Source: Kaistella chaponensis (GTDB lineage Bacteria > Bacteroidota > Bacteroidia > Flavobacteriales > Weeksellaceae). From it: a stretch of 64,000 bases of DNA. Shown piece after piece: positions 24,018-33,412 of this stretch (position 1 is the stretch's first letter; every line of letters begins with the position of its first letter). The stretch lies in contig NZ_FTOI01000005.1 in the NCBI RefSeq assembly GCF_900156725.1, positions 124,001 to 188,000 on the forward strand. Reading direction: 5' to 3'. Under the pieces are notes generated by a model. That model worked only from the letters and a program-made list of their open reading frames with translations, was not told the DNA's origin and did not search any database. Made by a program: the position numbers and the translations under genes.

Positions 24018-26537
24018 ATGAAAAAAACAATACTCTTTCTAATCACAATCACCCTTCTAAGCTCCTGTTCTTCGCAAAAAAAGAAGAATAGTTCTACCTT
24101 CATGAAAGGGTTTTTTGCCTATTATAATACGCTTTTTAACAGCAAAGATGCGCTGGAAACAGAATTAAAAAACCGAGACAAAGCACACAAAGATAATTTT
24201 TATGCGCCTTATATTCAATTGCTAACGTACGATGAGCAACCTCTCGGAAGTGATTTGGGTTCGGTAGAAATATTGAATGAAGATCCTGCATCTTCAGGAA
24301 ACGGTCCTGGAATTCCGGGTGCCGCAAGTGGAGCAGGGAAAGGAAGAACACCTTTTTCTAACCCATCTGAGACAAAAACGGGTGCCACTATTTTAGAAAT
24401 TTCGGAAGCAAAAGCACTAAAAGCTATCGAGAAATATTCTGTAATGAAAGGCGGTGTAGAAAAAAATAAGAAAATTTTCGACGCAAATATATTATTGGTT
24501 CAATCAAGGATTTATCAGAATAAACCACTGGAAGCTTTGGATGGATTGAATTATATATTTTCGAATATGCCGAAAGATAAAAGAATTCGCTTAGCCAAAA
24601 TATACCAAGGTTTGGCGTATTCAAAAATGGAGGACTACAAAAGAGCCGAAGAGGTTTTTGCAGATTTGAAAAAAGAAAAACTCAAAAAGGATCAGCGCAA
24701 ATTGCTCAGTGTTTATTATTCCGAAATGCTACTTCATGCCGGAAAAAAAGAAGATGCGGTGGCTGAATTGGAAAATGCTTATACCCTGAATAAAAACCGA
24801 AAACTGCGCAGTAGAATAGCGTTCCTGAGAGGACAGATTTTGGCCAATTTAGGAAAGAACGAAGAAGCAAGAGAAAGTTTTGTTTCCGCATACAAAAACG
24901 CCAACAACTTTGAGTTCGAAGTAAAATCACAAATTGAAATTGCTAAAACCTTTAATGGAAAAGACGATGATTATGAGGGAGCAAAAGATTATTTAGCAAA
25001 AATCAGTAAAAAAGGGACATACGCTTCAAGAAAAAATGAATTCTTTTACGCATTGGGTTTAATGGCCAATAAAGCCGGAAAAAAAGAGGAAGCTAAAGCG
25101 TACTTCGCTCAGTCCTTGAAAGAAAAAATTTCTGATCCCCAAATTCGAGGACTGAATTATTTTGAGATCGGAAAAGCCTATTTTGAAGACAGCGATTACC
25201 TCGCAGCAGGTGCATACTATGATTCTGCATTGGCTGTCATGAATTACGAACCTTCAAAAATACTATTAACAGAACAGTCAAAAAACATCAAAGAGGTTTC
25301 TAAGAATTATTACTTGATCAAAAAAAATGACAGTATTTTGGCATTGACAAGCATGCCTGAAACAGAAAGAATCGCCTTTTTCACGCGATATATTGAGGGA
25401 ATTAAAGCCAAAGAAGCCAAGGAAGAACTAGAGAAAAAAAGAGCAGAACGCAGCAAAGGATTTGATACCGGAGATTATTCTGCGAATTCACTTTTTGCGG
25501 GAAATACCGGTGGATTTCAGGATTTTGGAGACAACAAAGGAGGCTTTTATTTTGCTAATCTGAGCACGGTTTCAAAGGGTGAAGCGAGCTTTAAGCAATT
25601 ATGGGGAAACCGCTCGTTAAACGATAATTGGCGAACCTCTGCACGAAGCAACACGATCGAAGATCTAAAAAGCCAAGCGATGGGAGTTGCAAATGCACCC
25701 GATCCAAGAAGATTAGAGCCAGGTTTTTATATTGAAAAGATTCCGACCGATCAAAAAGATATTTTTGCCCTGAAAAAAGCGAGAGACACCGCAAGTTTAG
25801 GTTTAGGCAGAATGTATGAATCGTATTTTTCCGATACGCCGCTTGCGACCAAAACTCTTTATAGTTTAGTAGATTCTAAACCAGAAGATGATTTAAAACT
25901 TCAAGCCCTTTATCAAATTTTTGCCTTTAATTATGAAAAAAATCCAAGCGCTGCAGATCGAGCAAAAGAAATGATTCTCACTGAATTTCCGTACACTTCT
26001 TACGCGGAATTTGTGAAAAATCCGAAAAATAACACCTTCGCTAAATCCTCTGAAGAAGTTGAAAAAATATATGCAGAAGCTTTTGATTTGTACGCCAAAG
26101 AAAAATATACGGAAAGCAAAACTTTAATTGAATCTTCTCTAGAAAAATTTCCGAAAGATGCGCTCATTCCGAAGTTTGCATTGCTCAATGCTTTTAACTC
26201 GGGGAAAATTGCGGGAAAAGAAATTATGATTTTACAGCTCGAGCAAATTGCCTTGAACTACGCACGAACAGTTGAGGGTGAAAAAGCAAAAGAAATGTTG
26301 AAATATTTGAAAAGCGACATTACCATAGAAAACACAGACGAGCATGGAAATAAACTGAATAACAGAGGTCCAGGAATTCCAGACAAGAAAGAGGAAGAAA
26401 CCGGCGCTCCTGTTCCGAAAGAACCCAATGCAGAACCTGTTTTGCGACGTCCTCCGAATCGTGTTGAAAAAAATGAAATACCATCTCCAAAAGCAAGTCA
26501 GATGGAACCTACAAAATCCGTTGAAAGGAAGCTCTAA
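24018..26537 (+). CDS. sprE: SprE/PorW-like TPR lipoprotein of the type IX secretion system
   Basis: An 839-residue lipoprotein: signal and lipobox MKKTILFLITITLLSSCSS (Cys17), then FMKGFFAYYNTLFNSKDALETEL, which is the typical opening of the SprE/PorW family required for type IX secretion and gliding in Flavobacteriia. Several TPR units follow (about 170-420, for example GLAYSKMEDYKRAEEVFADL and KKEEAKAYFAQSL), then an extended middle domain and a second short TPR region (about 690-760). The tail is Pro/Glu-rich. A GPGIP motif occurs twice, near residues 96-100 and 785-789, inside low-complexity linkers. No other por/gld/spr genes are in the window. It has a strong terminator just downstream. 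Confidence 0.7.
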   Translation: MKKTILFLITITLLSSCSSQKKKNSSTFMKGFFAYYNTLFNSKDALETELKNRDKAHKDNFYAPYIQLLTYDEQPLGSDLGSVEILNEDPASSGNGPGIPGAASGAGKGRTPFSNPSETKTGATILEISEAKALKAIEKYSVMKGGVEKNKKIFDANILLVQSRIYQNKPLEALDGLNYIFSNMPKDKRIRLAKIYQGLAYSKMEDYKRAEEVFADLKKEKLKKDQRKLLSVYYSEMLLHAGKKEDAVAELENAYTLNKNRKLRSRIAFLRGQILANLGKNEEARESFVSAYKNANNFEFEVKSQIEIAKTFNGKDDDYEGAKDYLAKISKKGTYASRKNEFFYALGLMANKAGKKEEAKAYFAQSLKEKISDPQIRGLNYFEIGKAYFEDSDYLAAGAYYDSALAVMNYEPSKILLTEQSKNIKEVSKNYYLIKKNDSILALTSMPETERIAFFTRYIEGIKAKEAKEELEKKRAERSKGFDTGDYSANSLFAGNTGGFQDFGDNKGGFYFANLSTVSKGEASFKQLWGNRSLNDNWRTSARSNTIEDLKSQAMGVANAPDPRRLEPGFYIEKIPTDQKDIFALKKARDTASLGLGRMYESYFSDTPLATKTLYSLVDSKPEDDLKLQALYQIFAFNYEKNPSAADRAKEMILTEFPYTSYAEFVKNPKNNTFAKSSEEVEKIYAEAFDLYAKEKYTESKTLIESSLEKFPKDALIPKFALLNAFNSGKIAGKEIMILQLEQIALNYARTVEGEKAKEMLKYLKSDITIENTDEHGNKLNNRGPGIPDKKEEETGAPVPKEPNAEPVLRRPPNRVEKNEIPSPKASQMEPTKSVERKL

Positions 26538-26542
26538 AACTT

Positions 26543-26572
26543 AAAAAGCGAAGATTGATCTTCGCTTTTTTT
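26543..26572. terminator. Bidirectional terminator between sprE/porW and tsaB
   Basis: A stem of 11 to 13 bp (AAAAGCGAAGAT / ATCTTCGCTTTT) with a very short loop, flanked by T and A runs. It lies 5 bp after the sprE stop and also downstream of the convergent tsaB operon. Confidence 0.9.
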
Positions 26573-26624
26573 ATATTTTAGAACCGTCGAAATTGATCGC
26601 CACACGATCCTCAACTTAAATGAA

Positions 26625-27302
26625 TTACTGAGATTTCTTTTTCTTCACTCCCTGAAAATCTTTTAAATAAAAAGGTTCAAAGTAAGCAACGTCTTCAAAT
26701 TCTTTTTTTTCAAATTTGGCAACAGCTTTCTCAATTAAATATTTCGCGGAAGGGAATATTGTACCATCAAAATCTGCGTTAGAAATCTGGAGTATTTCTT
26801 TTGCTTTTATTGCACCATCACCAACGAAGATTACTTTTTTCCCTTCAAATTGATGAAAAGAAGTCTCCTCCAAAATTTTCGCTTCAGTTTCAGCCAAGAT
26901 TTCACCCGATTTACCGTCAAAAACGGCGCAATAAACCTCCATTCTTCTTGCATCAATCATTGGAATGATGAAGTCGTATTCTTTGTTTAAAAAAGGCTGA
27001 ATCATGGTTTCTAAAGAATTTACAGCGACGAGTGGAATTTGTAACCCGAAGCAAAAACCTTTCGCAGAAGATGCGCCAATTCGCAATCCCGTGTAAGAAC
27101 CCGGTCCTTTTCCTAAACTAATGGCATCTAAATCATTTAAAGTGATTTTTGCACCTTCTAAAGCCCACTGAACAAAGGTGTGTAAGCTTTCTGATTGTTT
27201 ATAATTTTCTGAAATTTCTTCGCAAACACATAAAATTTCATCGCCATCAGAAATAGCTACAGAACAGTTTTTGGAGGAAGTTTCGAGGTGAAGTATTTTC
27301 AT
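26625..27302 (-). CDS. tsaB: tRNA threonylcarbamoyladenosine synthesis protein TsaB
   Basis: TsaB is the non-catalytic partner of TsaD in forming t6A37 on tRNAs reading ANN codons. The 225-residue protein starts MKILHLETSSKNCSVAISDG and has DAISLGKGPGSYTGLRIGASSAKGF and PMIDARRMEVYCAVFD, the standard TsaB signature. I chose the ATG at 27302; an in-frame TTG 12 bp upstream would add four residues of no obvious value. It is the last gene of the minus-strand operon that begins at rpiB, 30 bp after the SDR gene. Confidence 0.92.
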   Translation of the reverse strand: MKILHLETSSKNCSVAISDGDEILCVCEEISENYKQSESLHTFVQWALEGAKITLNDLDAISLGKGPGSYTGLRIGASSAKGFCFGLQIPLVAVNSLETMIQPFLNKEYDFIIPMIDARRMEVYCAVFDGKSGEILAETEAKILEETSFHQFEGKKVIFVGDGAIKAKEILQISNADFDGTIFPSAKYLIEKAVAKFEKKEFEDVAYFEPFYLKDFQGVKKKKSQ

Positions 27303-27332
27303 TTTCAAAAACAAATTAAAGGGAATAATTAA

Positions 27333-28091
27333 TTACAATCCAGCATTTTTATAAACCGTTCTGGATTCGGCTTGTGCGCTTGGATAAATGGTTAAATCTG
27401 AAATACAAACGTGTTTCGGAGCGTGGATACAGTAGGAAATTGCATCGGCAATATCGGTTGGTTTTAAAGCTTGAAATCCTTGATAAACCGTTTTCGCACG
27501 TTCTTCATCTCCTTTGAAACGCACTTTAGAGAAATCGGTTTCTGTTAATCCTGGTTGTAGATTGGTGACTTTTATTCCAAATTCTGTGAGTTCTAATCGC
27601 ATTCCTTCCGAAATCACATCTACTGCTTTTTTTGAAGCGCAATATACCACTCCATTTGCGTAGGTTTGTCTTGCGGCGGTGGAAGAAATATTTACAATAT
27701 GCCCAGATTTTTGCGCTTTCATTCCTGGAATTAAAAGTTTTGAAATGTAGAGAATTCCTTTCACATTTCCATCCATCATGGCGTCCCAATCATCAATATT
27801 TCCATTTTCTAAAGAATCCATTCCGTGTGCATTTCCGGCATTATTGATTAAAACATCAATTTTTTTCCAGTTTTCGGGAATTAAATTAATGGCTTTTTCG
27901 ACTTGGGAAAATTCGCGAATATCAAAATTTAAAGTGAAAATTTCAGTAGTTACCGAAAGGTCGGCTTTCATTTGACTTAAAACTTCTGCGTTTCGGCCAC
28001 AAATAATCAGTCGCCAATTATTTTTTGCAAGAAGTTCTGCGGTGGCTTTTCCAATTCCGGAAGTTGCTCCTGTAATTAATGCTGTCTTCAT
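27333..28091 (-). CDS. Short-chain dehydrogenase/reductase (YdfG-like)
   Basis: A 252-residue NAD(P)-dependent classical SDR. The cofactor motif TGATSGIGKAT is at residues 7-17, followed by NNAGNAHG, the catalytic Ser in NISSTAARQTYANG and YCASKK (Tyr and Lys of the catalytic tetrad). A conserved LQPGLTETDFSKVRF segment makes it closest to YdfG-like 3-hydroxy acid/serine dehydrogenases. The real substrate is uncertain. It lies between yraN (12 bp upstream) and tsaB. Confidence 0.85.
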   Translation of the reverse strand: MKTALITGATSGIGKATAELLAKNNWRLIICGRNAEVLSQMKADLSVTTEIFTLNFDIREFSQVEKAINLIPENWKKIDVLINNAGNAHGMDSLENGNIDDWDAMMDGNVKGILYISKLLIPGMKAQKSGHIVNISSTAARQTYANGVVYCASKKAVDVISEGMRLELTEFGIKVTNLQPGLTETDFSKVRFKGDEERAKTVYQGFQALKPTDIADAISYCIHAPKHVCISDLTIYPSAQAESRTVYKNAGL

Positions 28092-28103
28092 TTTCTTCTG
28101 TAT

Positions 28104-28475
28104 TTAATTTGCATCGAAAGATTGAAAAGCATCTTCGATATGGTTGATTTGTAATTTACCTGATTGATCCGGAAGTACGGTAATAATGTCAAAACGCACT
28201 TCTTTATCTAAGTTTCTTTCTCTCAGGAAAAAATCTGTGCAAAGAACAATTGATTTTATTTTCTTTTTTGTTACCGCTTCTTGAGGTTCGATGAGCGTAT
28301 CATAACTTCTAGCTTTCACTTCTACGACGACGATTAAGTCCTCAAATTCGGTTACAATATCGATTTCCGCTTTTTGATAACGGAAGTTTCTGACCAAAAT
28401 TTTATAGTTTTTTTGGGTAAGATAATCTGCAGCTAAATCTTCTGCAAGGTTTCCAAAATCATTGTGTTCTGCCAT
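28104..28475 (-). CDS. YraN/UPF0102 family endonuclease-like protein
   Basis: A 123-residue protein of the YraN family, a restriction-endonuclease-like fold of uncertain cellular role. Core motif features are visible: GNLAEDLAADYLTQKNYKIL, NFRYQKAEIDIV and VVEVKARS (the Asp...Glu-x-Lys catalytic pattern). Its ATG (28475-28473) shares one base with the stop codon of the upstream DoxX gene, forming TAATG. No DNA-processing partner lies next to it. Confidence 0.88.
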   Translation of the reverse strand: MAEHNDFGNLAEDLAADYLTQKNYKILVRNFRYQKAEIDIVTEFEDLIVVVEVKARSYDTLIEPQEAVTKKKIKSIVLCTDFFLRERNLDKEVRFDIITVLPDQSGKLQINHIEDAFQSFDAN

Positions 28476-28834
28476 TATTTAACAAATTGAAAAGCCCACC
28501 AAATCATTAAAAACTGAAGAGGTAATCTTAATAAAGTGAACCAAAATCCTTTCTTTTTTTTCAAATAATATTTTCGCGACATTTCAATATTTGCCGGAAA
28601 AACTGCGATTAACAAAGCAATCGTTAAGTAAGCTGCAATGGTTTGAGTAAGAGGAAAAAGCAACAAAACACCACAAATAATCTCTGCAATTCCACTCAAA
28701 ATGACCAACAAATAATGACTTGGTAGATAAGCAGGCATTATTTTTAGGTAAAATTTTGGTTTTACAAAATGCAAAATTCCGGCGGTTATCAACAGAACCG
28801 CAAAGATATATCTTGATATTTCGAGAATTTCCAT
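28475..28834 (-). CDS. DoxX-like family membrane protein
   Basis: A 119-residue protein with four transmembrane helices (about 7-22, 41-60, 64-82 and 98-115). The pattern ITAGILHFVKPKFYLKIMPAYLP, followed by SGIAEIICGVLLLFP, is typical of DoxX-like proteins. Function is uncertain; relatives associate with oxidases or thiol redox in the membrane. Start and stop are joined by TAATG overlaps to both neighbours, so its translation is likely coupled to LD-carboxypeptidase and yraN. Confidence 0.8.
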   Translation of the reverse strand: MEILEISRYIFAVLLITAGILHFVKPKFYLKIMPAYLPSHYLLVILSGIAEIICGVLLLFPLTQTIAAYLTIALLIAVFPANIEMSRKYYLKKKKGFWFTLLRLPLQFLMIWWAFQFVK

Positions 28835-29763
28835 TAGAATTCGATTAAAACTTTTTCCGCGACATTCATCGTAATGTTTGCACCGATCATTAAAGGTCGG
28901 TTATCATGAATATGTCCGTTCGGAAAACCGAATGCAACCGGAAAATCATATTTTGAAACACGTTCTGAAATGATTTTATAAGCAAATTGATCGAAGCTTT
29001 CTTCGTAAGATTTATTGTCTTTTTCATCGCCCATATTGGTCATTCCACCGATAATTAACCCTTTGATATTTCGAAAAACTCCGGCTAAATCTAAACTGAT
29101 CAACATTCGATCTAAAGCATAAAAATTCTCACCGATATCTTCAATAAAGAGGATTTTATCTTTAAAATTAAAAGAATAAGTCGTTCCTAAAAGTGCATAA
29201 ATTAAGGCGAGATTTCCACCAACCAACGTTCCTGCTGCAGTTCCGACTTTATTTAGTTCATTTTTTGCGATAGAGTAGGTCGGTTTTTTACCTTTTAAAA
29301 TATCGAAAATCAAGTCGTAACTTTCATCGGTCACTCCAAAACTTGATGTTTTAATGGTTTGACCATGAATGGAAGCGAAATAATTTTTTAATAAAAAGCT
29401 TTGAACAACCGTATTATCGGAATATCCAATGTACCATTTCGGTTTTTTTTTGAATTTGGAAAGTTGCACATGCCTTAATAAATGTTGGCAACCGTAACCA
29501 CCTCTTGAAGCCCAAATGGCGCCAATTTCTTCATTATTAAAGGCCCATTTCATCTCACTAATTCTCTCTTTCTCAGTTCCTGCGTAATTGTACCCATTTG
29601 AATATTTGGTGTAAAGGTGTTTTCCGAGAACCGGTTCATAGCCATTGTATTCAATTAGCTTTATTCCCTTTTCTAACTGTGATTCTTCCACCGCACCTGC
29701 AGGAGAAATGAGGGCGATTTTATCACCTTTTTTCAATGATTGAGGGAAAATTATTTCTTTCAT
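28834..29763 (-). CDS. LD-carboxypeptidase (peptidase S66, LdcA type)
   Basis: Cleaves the L,D bond between meso-diaminopimelate and the terminal D-Ala of muropeptides in cell-wall recycling. The 309-residue protein has the S66 features: KGDKIALISPAG near the N-terminus, AIWASRGGYGCQHLL, the nucleophile Ser115 in IGYSDNTVV, and SIHGQTIK, with the Glu/His partners in LFIEDIGENFYALDRML and FPNGHIHDN. No signal peptide, so it acts in the cytoplasm. Its ATG overlaps the LysE gene stop by 4 bp and its stop overlaps the DoxX start by one base. Confidence 0.88.
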   Translation of the reverse strand: MKEIIFPQSLKKGDKIALISPAGAVEESQLEKGIKLIEYNGYEPVLGKHLYTKYSNGYNYAGTEKERISEMKWAFNNEEIGAIWASRGGYGCQHLLRHVQLSKFKKKPKWYIGYSDNTVVQSFLLKNYFASIHGQTIKTSSFGVTDESYDLIFDILKGKKPTYSIAKNELNKVGTAAGTLVGGNLALIYALLGTTYSFNFKDKILFIEDIGENFYALDRMLISLDLAGVFRNIKGLIIGGMTNMGDEKDNKSYEESFDQFAYKIISERVSKYDFPVAFGFPNGHIHDNRPLMIGANITMNVAEKVLIEF

Positions 29764-30443
29764 TGGGAGATTTTTTTTTGCTCGGTTTTCTCTGCATCTT
29801 CAAGCCTTCTGTCGAACTGATTGAATTTTTTGAAACTCTGTAAGAATATAAAAATACTGAATCCTATCAAGATAAATCCGACAATTTTCCGGATGATATT
29901 GGTTAAATTTTGGGTAAGTCGGTCATGAAATTGCTTTGCCAAATAAATTTTGAAAAAATCGATAACCAAATACGTTCCCACAACAAGCGCCATATACAAC
30001 AGAAAATCATTGATTGCGGGATATGCATTTCGGACTGAAATTACGGTAACCAACCAGAATAAAACTACACCAATATTGAGAATATTAAAGAAAAAACCGT
30101 TTAAAAAAGTTTTCAGATAGTTTTGATTGATCATTTTTTCTTCTCCAGCTAAGTGCATTTTGGTTTTAGAAACGATCATATAAACCGCATAAATTAAAAT
30201 AATAAAGGCGGTAATCCGATAAAAACCGGGATGTTTATCAATTATTTCAACCAAATCACCACTGGCAAAAAAAGCAGCAGCAATGCATAAAATATCCGCA
30301 AAAATCACTCCTAAATCTAAGGCTAAAGCATGTTTTGGCCCTCTGGAGAAACTTGTTTCAATCAGCAGAAAAAATATGGGACCGATAAATACCAGACTCA
30401 GCATAATTCCTAAACCAATTGCGGAGAAAATGAGTTCTAACAT
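29760..30443 (-). CDS. LysE family translocator
   Basis: A 227-residue inner-membrane protein with about six helices, belonging to the LysE/RhtB amino-acid exporter superfamily. The opening GLGIMLSLVFIGPIFFLLIE and RGPKHALALDLGVIFADILCI match the conserved LysE N-terminal core. Substrate cannot be told from sequence. It ends with a charged tail (RRLEDAEKTEQKK). The start is ATG 30443. It follows rnr by 55 bp and overlaps the LD-carboxypeptidase gene by 4 bp. Confidence 0.8.
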   Translation of the reverse strand: MLELIFSAIGLGIMLSLVFIGPIFFLLIETSFSRGPKHALALDLGVIFADILCIAAAFFASGDLVEIIDKHPGFYRITAFIILIYAVYMIVSKTKMHLAGEEKMINQNYLKTFLNGFFFNILNIGVVLFWLVTVISVRNAYPAINDFLLYMALVVGTYLVIDFFKIYLAKQFHDRLTQNLTNIIRKIVGFILIGFSIFIFLQSFKKFNQFDRRLEDAEKTEQKKISQ

Positions 30444-30498
30444 AGAAAATGATCTTAAGTTTTAGGAAATCTCCGTTAATTATTAAAATAAAAAATAT

Positions 30499-32655
30499 TT
30501 AAGAATTAACGACTTTAAAATCCAGTTGCTTCTGAACTAAGTTAGCTTTCATAACCTTAATGGTCACTTTATCACCCAATTGGTATTGATTTCCTGTTCT
30601 GCTTCCCTGTACTAAATGATTTTTTTGATCGTAAGAGTACGAATCATCCATAAGATCCCGAAGTTTAATTAAACCTTCTGCACCATTTTCTGGAATCTGA
30701 ACCCAGAAACCAAAATCTGCAACACCAGAAATAACGCCAGTAAATTCTTCTCCCAAATGTTTCTCCATGAATTTAACCTGCATGAATTTGATGGAATCTC
30801 TTTCTGCATCTGCAGCTAATCTTTCTCTCGAACTGCAATGTTTGGATTTCACCTCGATTTCTTCCTTGTTTACGGATTTTCCGCCGTCTAGATAATGTTG
30901 CAATAACCGGTGTGCAATTAAATCAGGATATCGTCGAATTGGAGAGGTAAAGTGCGAGTAATAGGCAAATCCTAAACCATAATGTCCGATTGGTGCGGTA
31001 GAATAAATGGCTTTGCTCATCGATCTCATCGCTAAAGTTTCGATCATATTTTCTTCACCTTTTCCTTTCACATCACTCAATAACTGATTGAGAGATTGTG
31101 CTACTTTTTTTGTATTTGCCAAATCCATTTTGTATCCGAAAGTTCCAACAAAATCACGCAAAGCTTCTAATTTAGTAGGATCTGGATCATCGTGAATCCT
31201 GTAAATAAAAGTAAGATCTGAAGGAGAACCGCCTTTTTTCAGAGAAACAAATTCTGAAACTTTTCGGTTGGCCAACAACATGAATTCTTCAATTAAATGG
31301 TTGGAATCTTTGCTCACTTTAAAGTAAACACCGATAGGTTGGCTGTTTTCGTCTAAGTTGAAACGCACTTCGCTGCGGTCGAAAGTAATGGCTCCATCGT
31401 CGATTCTTCTTTTTCGCAAAATTTTTGCCAATCGGTCTAAAACTAAAATTTCTTCGGTAAGATCACCTTCTTGTGTTTCAATTCTTTCCTGCGCTTCTTC
31501 GTATGAAAATCTTCGGTCAGAATGCGTTACAGTTCTACCAAACCATTCATTTTGAACTTCAGAGTTTTCATTCAGTTCAAAAACTGCGGAGAATGTATAT
31601 TTATCTTCATTCGGGCGCAGTGAACAAACTTGGTTGCTCAACACTTCAGGAAGCATCGGAACTACACGATCAACCAAATAAACAGAAGTTGCACGCTCAT
31701 AAGCTTCTTCATCCAACAAAGTTCCGGGTACGACGTAATGCGAAACATCGGCAATATGAACGCCAATTTCCCAGTTTCCGTTTTCTAATTTTTGAATAGA
31801 AAGGGCATCATCAAAATCTTTGGCATCTTTGGGATCGATCGTAAAAGTGCAGATATTTCTCATATCACGTCGCTTTTCTACTTCACTTTCTAAGATCCTC
31901 TGATCGATTTCCTGAGCTTCTCTTTCTACTTCTTCCGGGAAACTATACGGCAATCCATATTCTGCTAAAATGGAATGAATTTCGGTTTCATGATCTCCTG
32001 GAACTCCTAAAACGCTGATGATTTCACCTGTCGGATTTTTTTCGCCCGATCTCCATTCTGTCATTTTTACAACGACTTTATCTCCTTCATTAGCGCCGCC
32101 ATTTTTTCCTAAAGGAATAAAAATATCGGTATTGATATGCTTTTTATCACATACTACAAAACCAAATTCTTTATGCTTAATGAGTTGAAAAGTTCCTACA
32201 AAAGTGTCGCGTTTTCTTTCGAGCACTTCTAAAACGGAGCCTTCCATTTTTTTACCTTTGAAATTATAGGTGACAATGAGTACTTTATCTCCTTGTATGG
32301 CGTCTTTCACATTTTTGGAATGGATAAAAACATCATCATTGACTCCATCAACTCTTACATAGGCATTTCCGGCCTGGTTGAAGTCGATTGTTCCGGTTAA
32401 AGTTCCTTCAATATTAAGACTGATGATATATTTCCCTTTCTCGGTTTCTTTGATTCGGGAGTCCGCAAGAAGCTTATGGATCGACTGAATAACCAGTTCT
32501 CTTTGTCGGGGATTTTTATAATCAATCCCATCTGAAATCTGCTTATAATTGTAGATTTTAGCGGAGTTTTTATTCATAAAATTCAATATTAAACGACCAA
32601 TTTCCTGGAGTTTATTATTGTTTTTTTGAGATATAAATTTGCTTTTTTTAGCCAT
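30499..32655 (-). CDS. rnr: Ribonuclease R
   Basis: 3'-to-5' exoribonuclease that degrades structured RNA and helps in rRNA/tmRNA quality control. The 718-residue protein has an N-terminal winged-helix segment, cold-shock domains, the RNB catalytic domain with TIDPKDAKDFDDALS and IGVHIADVSHYV (the metal-binding Asp cluster), and a C-terminal S1 domain (EEFTGVISGVADFGFWVQIPE). The tail is short compared with the Lys-rich tail of E. coli RNase R. It follows rpiB by 27 bp in the same operon. Confidence 0.96.
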   Translation of the reverse strand: MAKKSKFISQKNNNKLQEIGRLILNFMNKNSAKIYNYKQISDGIDYKNPRQRELVIQSIHKLLADSRIKETEKGKYIISLNIEGTLTGTIDFNQAGNAYVRVDGVNDDVFIHSKNVKDAIQGDKVLIVTYNFKGKKMEGSVLEVLERKRDTFVGTFQLIKHKEFGFVVCDKKHINTDIFIPLGKNGGANEGDKVVVKMTEWRSGEKNPTGEIISVLGVPGDHETEIHSILAEYGLPYSFPEEVEREAQEIDQRILESEVEKRRDMRNICTFTIDPKDAKDFDDALSIQKLENGNWEIGVHIADVSHYVVPGTLLDEEAYERATSVYLVDRVVPMLPEVLSNQVCSLRPNEDKYTFSAVFELNENSEVQNEWFGRTVTHSDRRFSYEEAQERIETQEGDLTEEILVLDRLAKILRKRRIDDGAITFDRSEVRFNLDENSQPIGVYFKVSKDSNHLIEEFMLLANRKVSEFVSLKKGGSPSDLTFIYRIHDDPDPTKLEALRDFVGTFGYKMDLANTKKVAQSLNQLLSDVKGKGEENMIETLAMRSMSKAIYSTAPIGHYGLGFAYYSHFTSPIRRYPDLIAHRLLQHYLDGGKSVNKEEIEVKSKHCSSRERLAADAERDSIKFMQVKFMEKHLGEEFTGVISGVADFGFWVQIPENGAEGLIKLRDLMDDSYSYDQKNHLVQGSRTGNQYQLGDKVTIKVMKANLVQKQLDFKVVNS

Positions 32656-32682
32656 ATAGTAAGTTTTTTAGGAGTAAAATGA

Positions 32683-33114
32683 TTAGCAGAACGCAATCTT
32701 ATCTACTCTGTTTTGATGTCGTCCACCTTCAAAATCCGTAGTCAAAAATTGGTCAACAATTTCTATTGCCAATTCACTGGTAATGAAACGTGCAGGGATC
32801 GAAATCATATTCGCATTGTTGTGTTGACGCGCTAATTCTGCCAATTCTGGCAACCAACAAAGAGCGCATCTGATATCTTGGTGTTTGTTTGCGGTGATGG
32901 AAACTCCTTGTCCGCTTCCACAAATGAGGATTCCTAATTCGTTTTCACCTTTTTCTACAGAAGTTGCAGCGGGATGTACAAAATCCGGATAATCTACAGA
33001 ATCTTTGGAATACGTCCCGAAATCCTGAACCACATACGTCTCTTCCAAATGTTTTTTGATGAGTTCTTTGTAATCAAAACCTGCATGATCACAAGCAATT
33101 GCTATTTTTTTCAT
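32683..33114 (-). CDS. rpiB: Ribose-5-phosphate isomerase B
   Basis: Interconverts ribose-5-phosphate and ribulose-5-phosphate. The 143-residue protein has the RpiB signature IACDHAGFDYKELIK, DFGTYSKDSVDYPDF, the active-site cysteine region ICGSGQGVSITANKH, and RCALCWLPELAELARQHNNANM. It is the first gene of the minus-strand operon running to tsaB. A TAAATTTG -7 element lies upstream, on the edge of the large oriC-candidate gap. Confidence 0.95.
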   Translation of the reverse strand: MKKIAIACDHAGFDYKELIKKHLEETYVVQDFGTYSKDSVDYPDFVHPAATSVEKGENELGILICGSGQGVSITANKHQDIRCALCWLPELAELARQHNNANMISIPARFITSELAIEIVDQFLTTDFEGGRHQNRVDKIAFC

Positions 33115-33147
33115 TTTAAATGTAATTTTATCAATTTACAATTCTTA

Positions 33148-33155
33148 CAAATTTA
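33148..33155 (-). promoter_or_regulatory. Candidate -7 element for rpiB operon
   Basis: TAAATTTG on the minus strand, 33 bp upstream of the rpiB ATG. No TTG at -33 spacing was found. Confidence 0.4.
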
Positions 33156-33403
33156 ATACTATTAATATAAATAAGGTTTGATTGAATCTTAAATCTTTTG
33201 ATTTTACATTAAATTCTATTTCAAAAAGACTTTGATTGAGCGATGCAAAAAGGCACCTTTAACAAACGAAGCAAAAAAAAGGTCATTGCGGCAGTAATAT
33301 TGAAGTGAGAAGTACGAAGTCTATACTATTTTATTATTGGAGAAAGGGAAGAGCAATCGATAAAAAGATATTGTTGTAAAATGTTAGCATCGCCTCGAAT
33401 GGG

Positions 33404-33412
33404 TGTGGATAA
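33404..33412 (-). other. Perfect DnaA box
   Basis: TTATCCACA on the minus strand, identical to the E. coli R1 consensus. The nearest partners are the one-mismatch boxes at 33473-33481 and 33561-33569. Confidence 0.55.

Noticed and set aside
33280-33342. Partial similarity of GTCATTGCGG...AGTACGAAGTC to dispersed GTCATTGCGA-type repeats, also seen inverted in repeat copy A
   Set aside because: Only a 9-bp match is shared between the two places (GTCATTGCG); too short to call a repeat from sequence alone.
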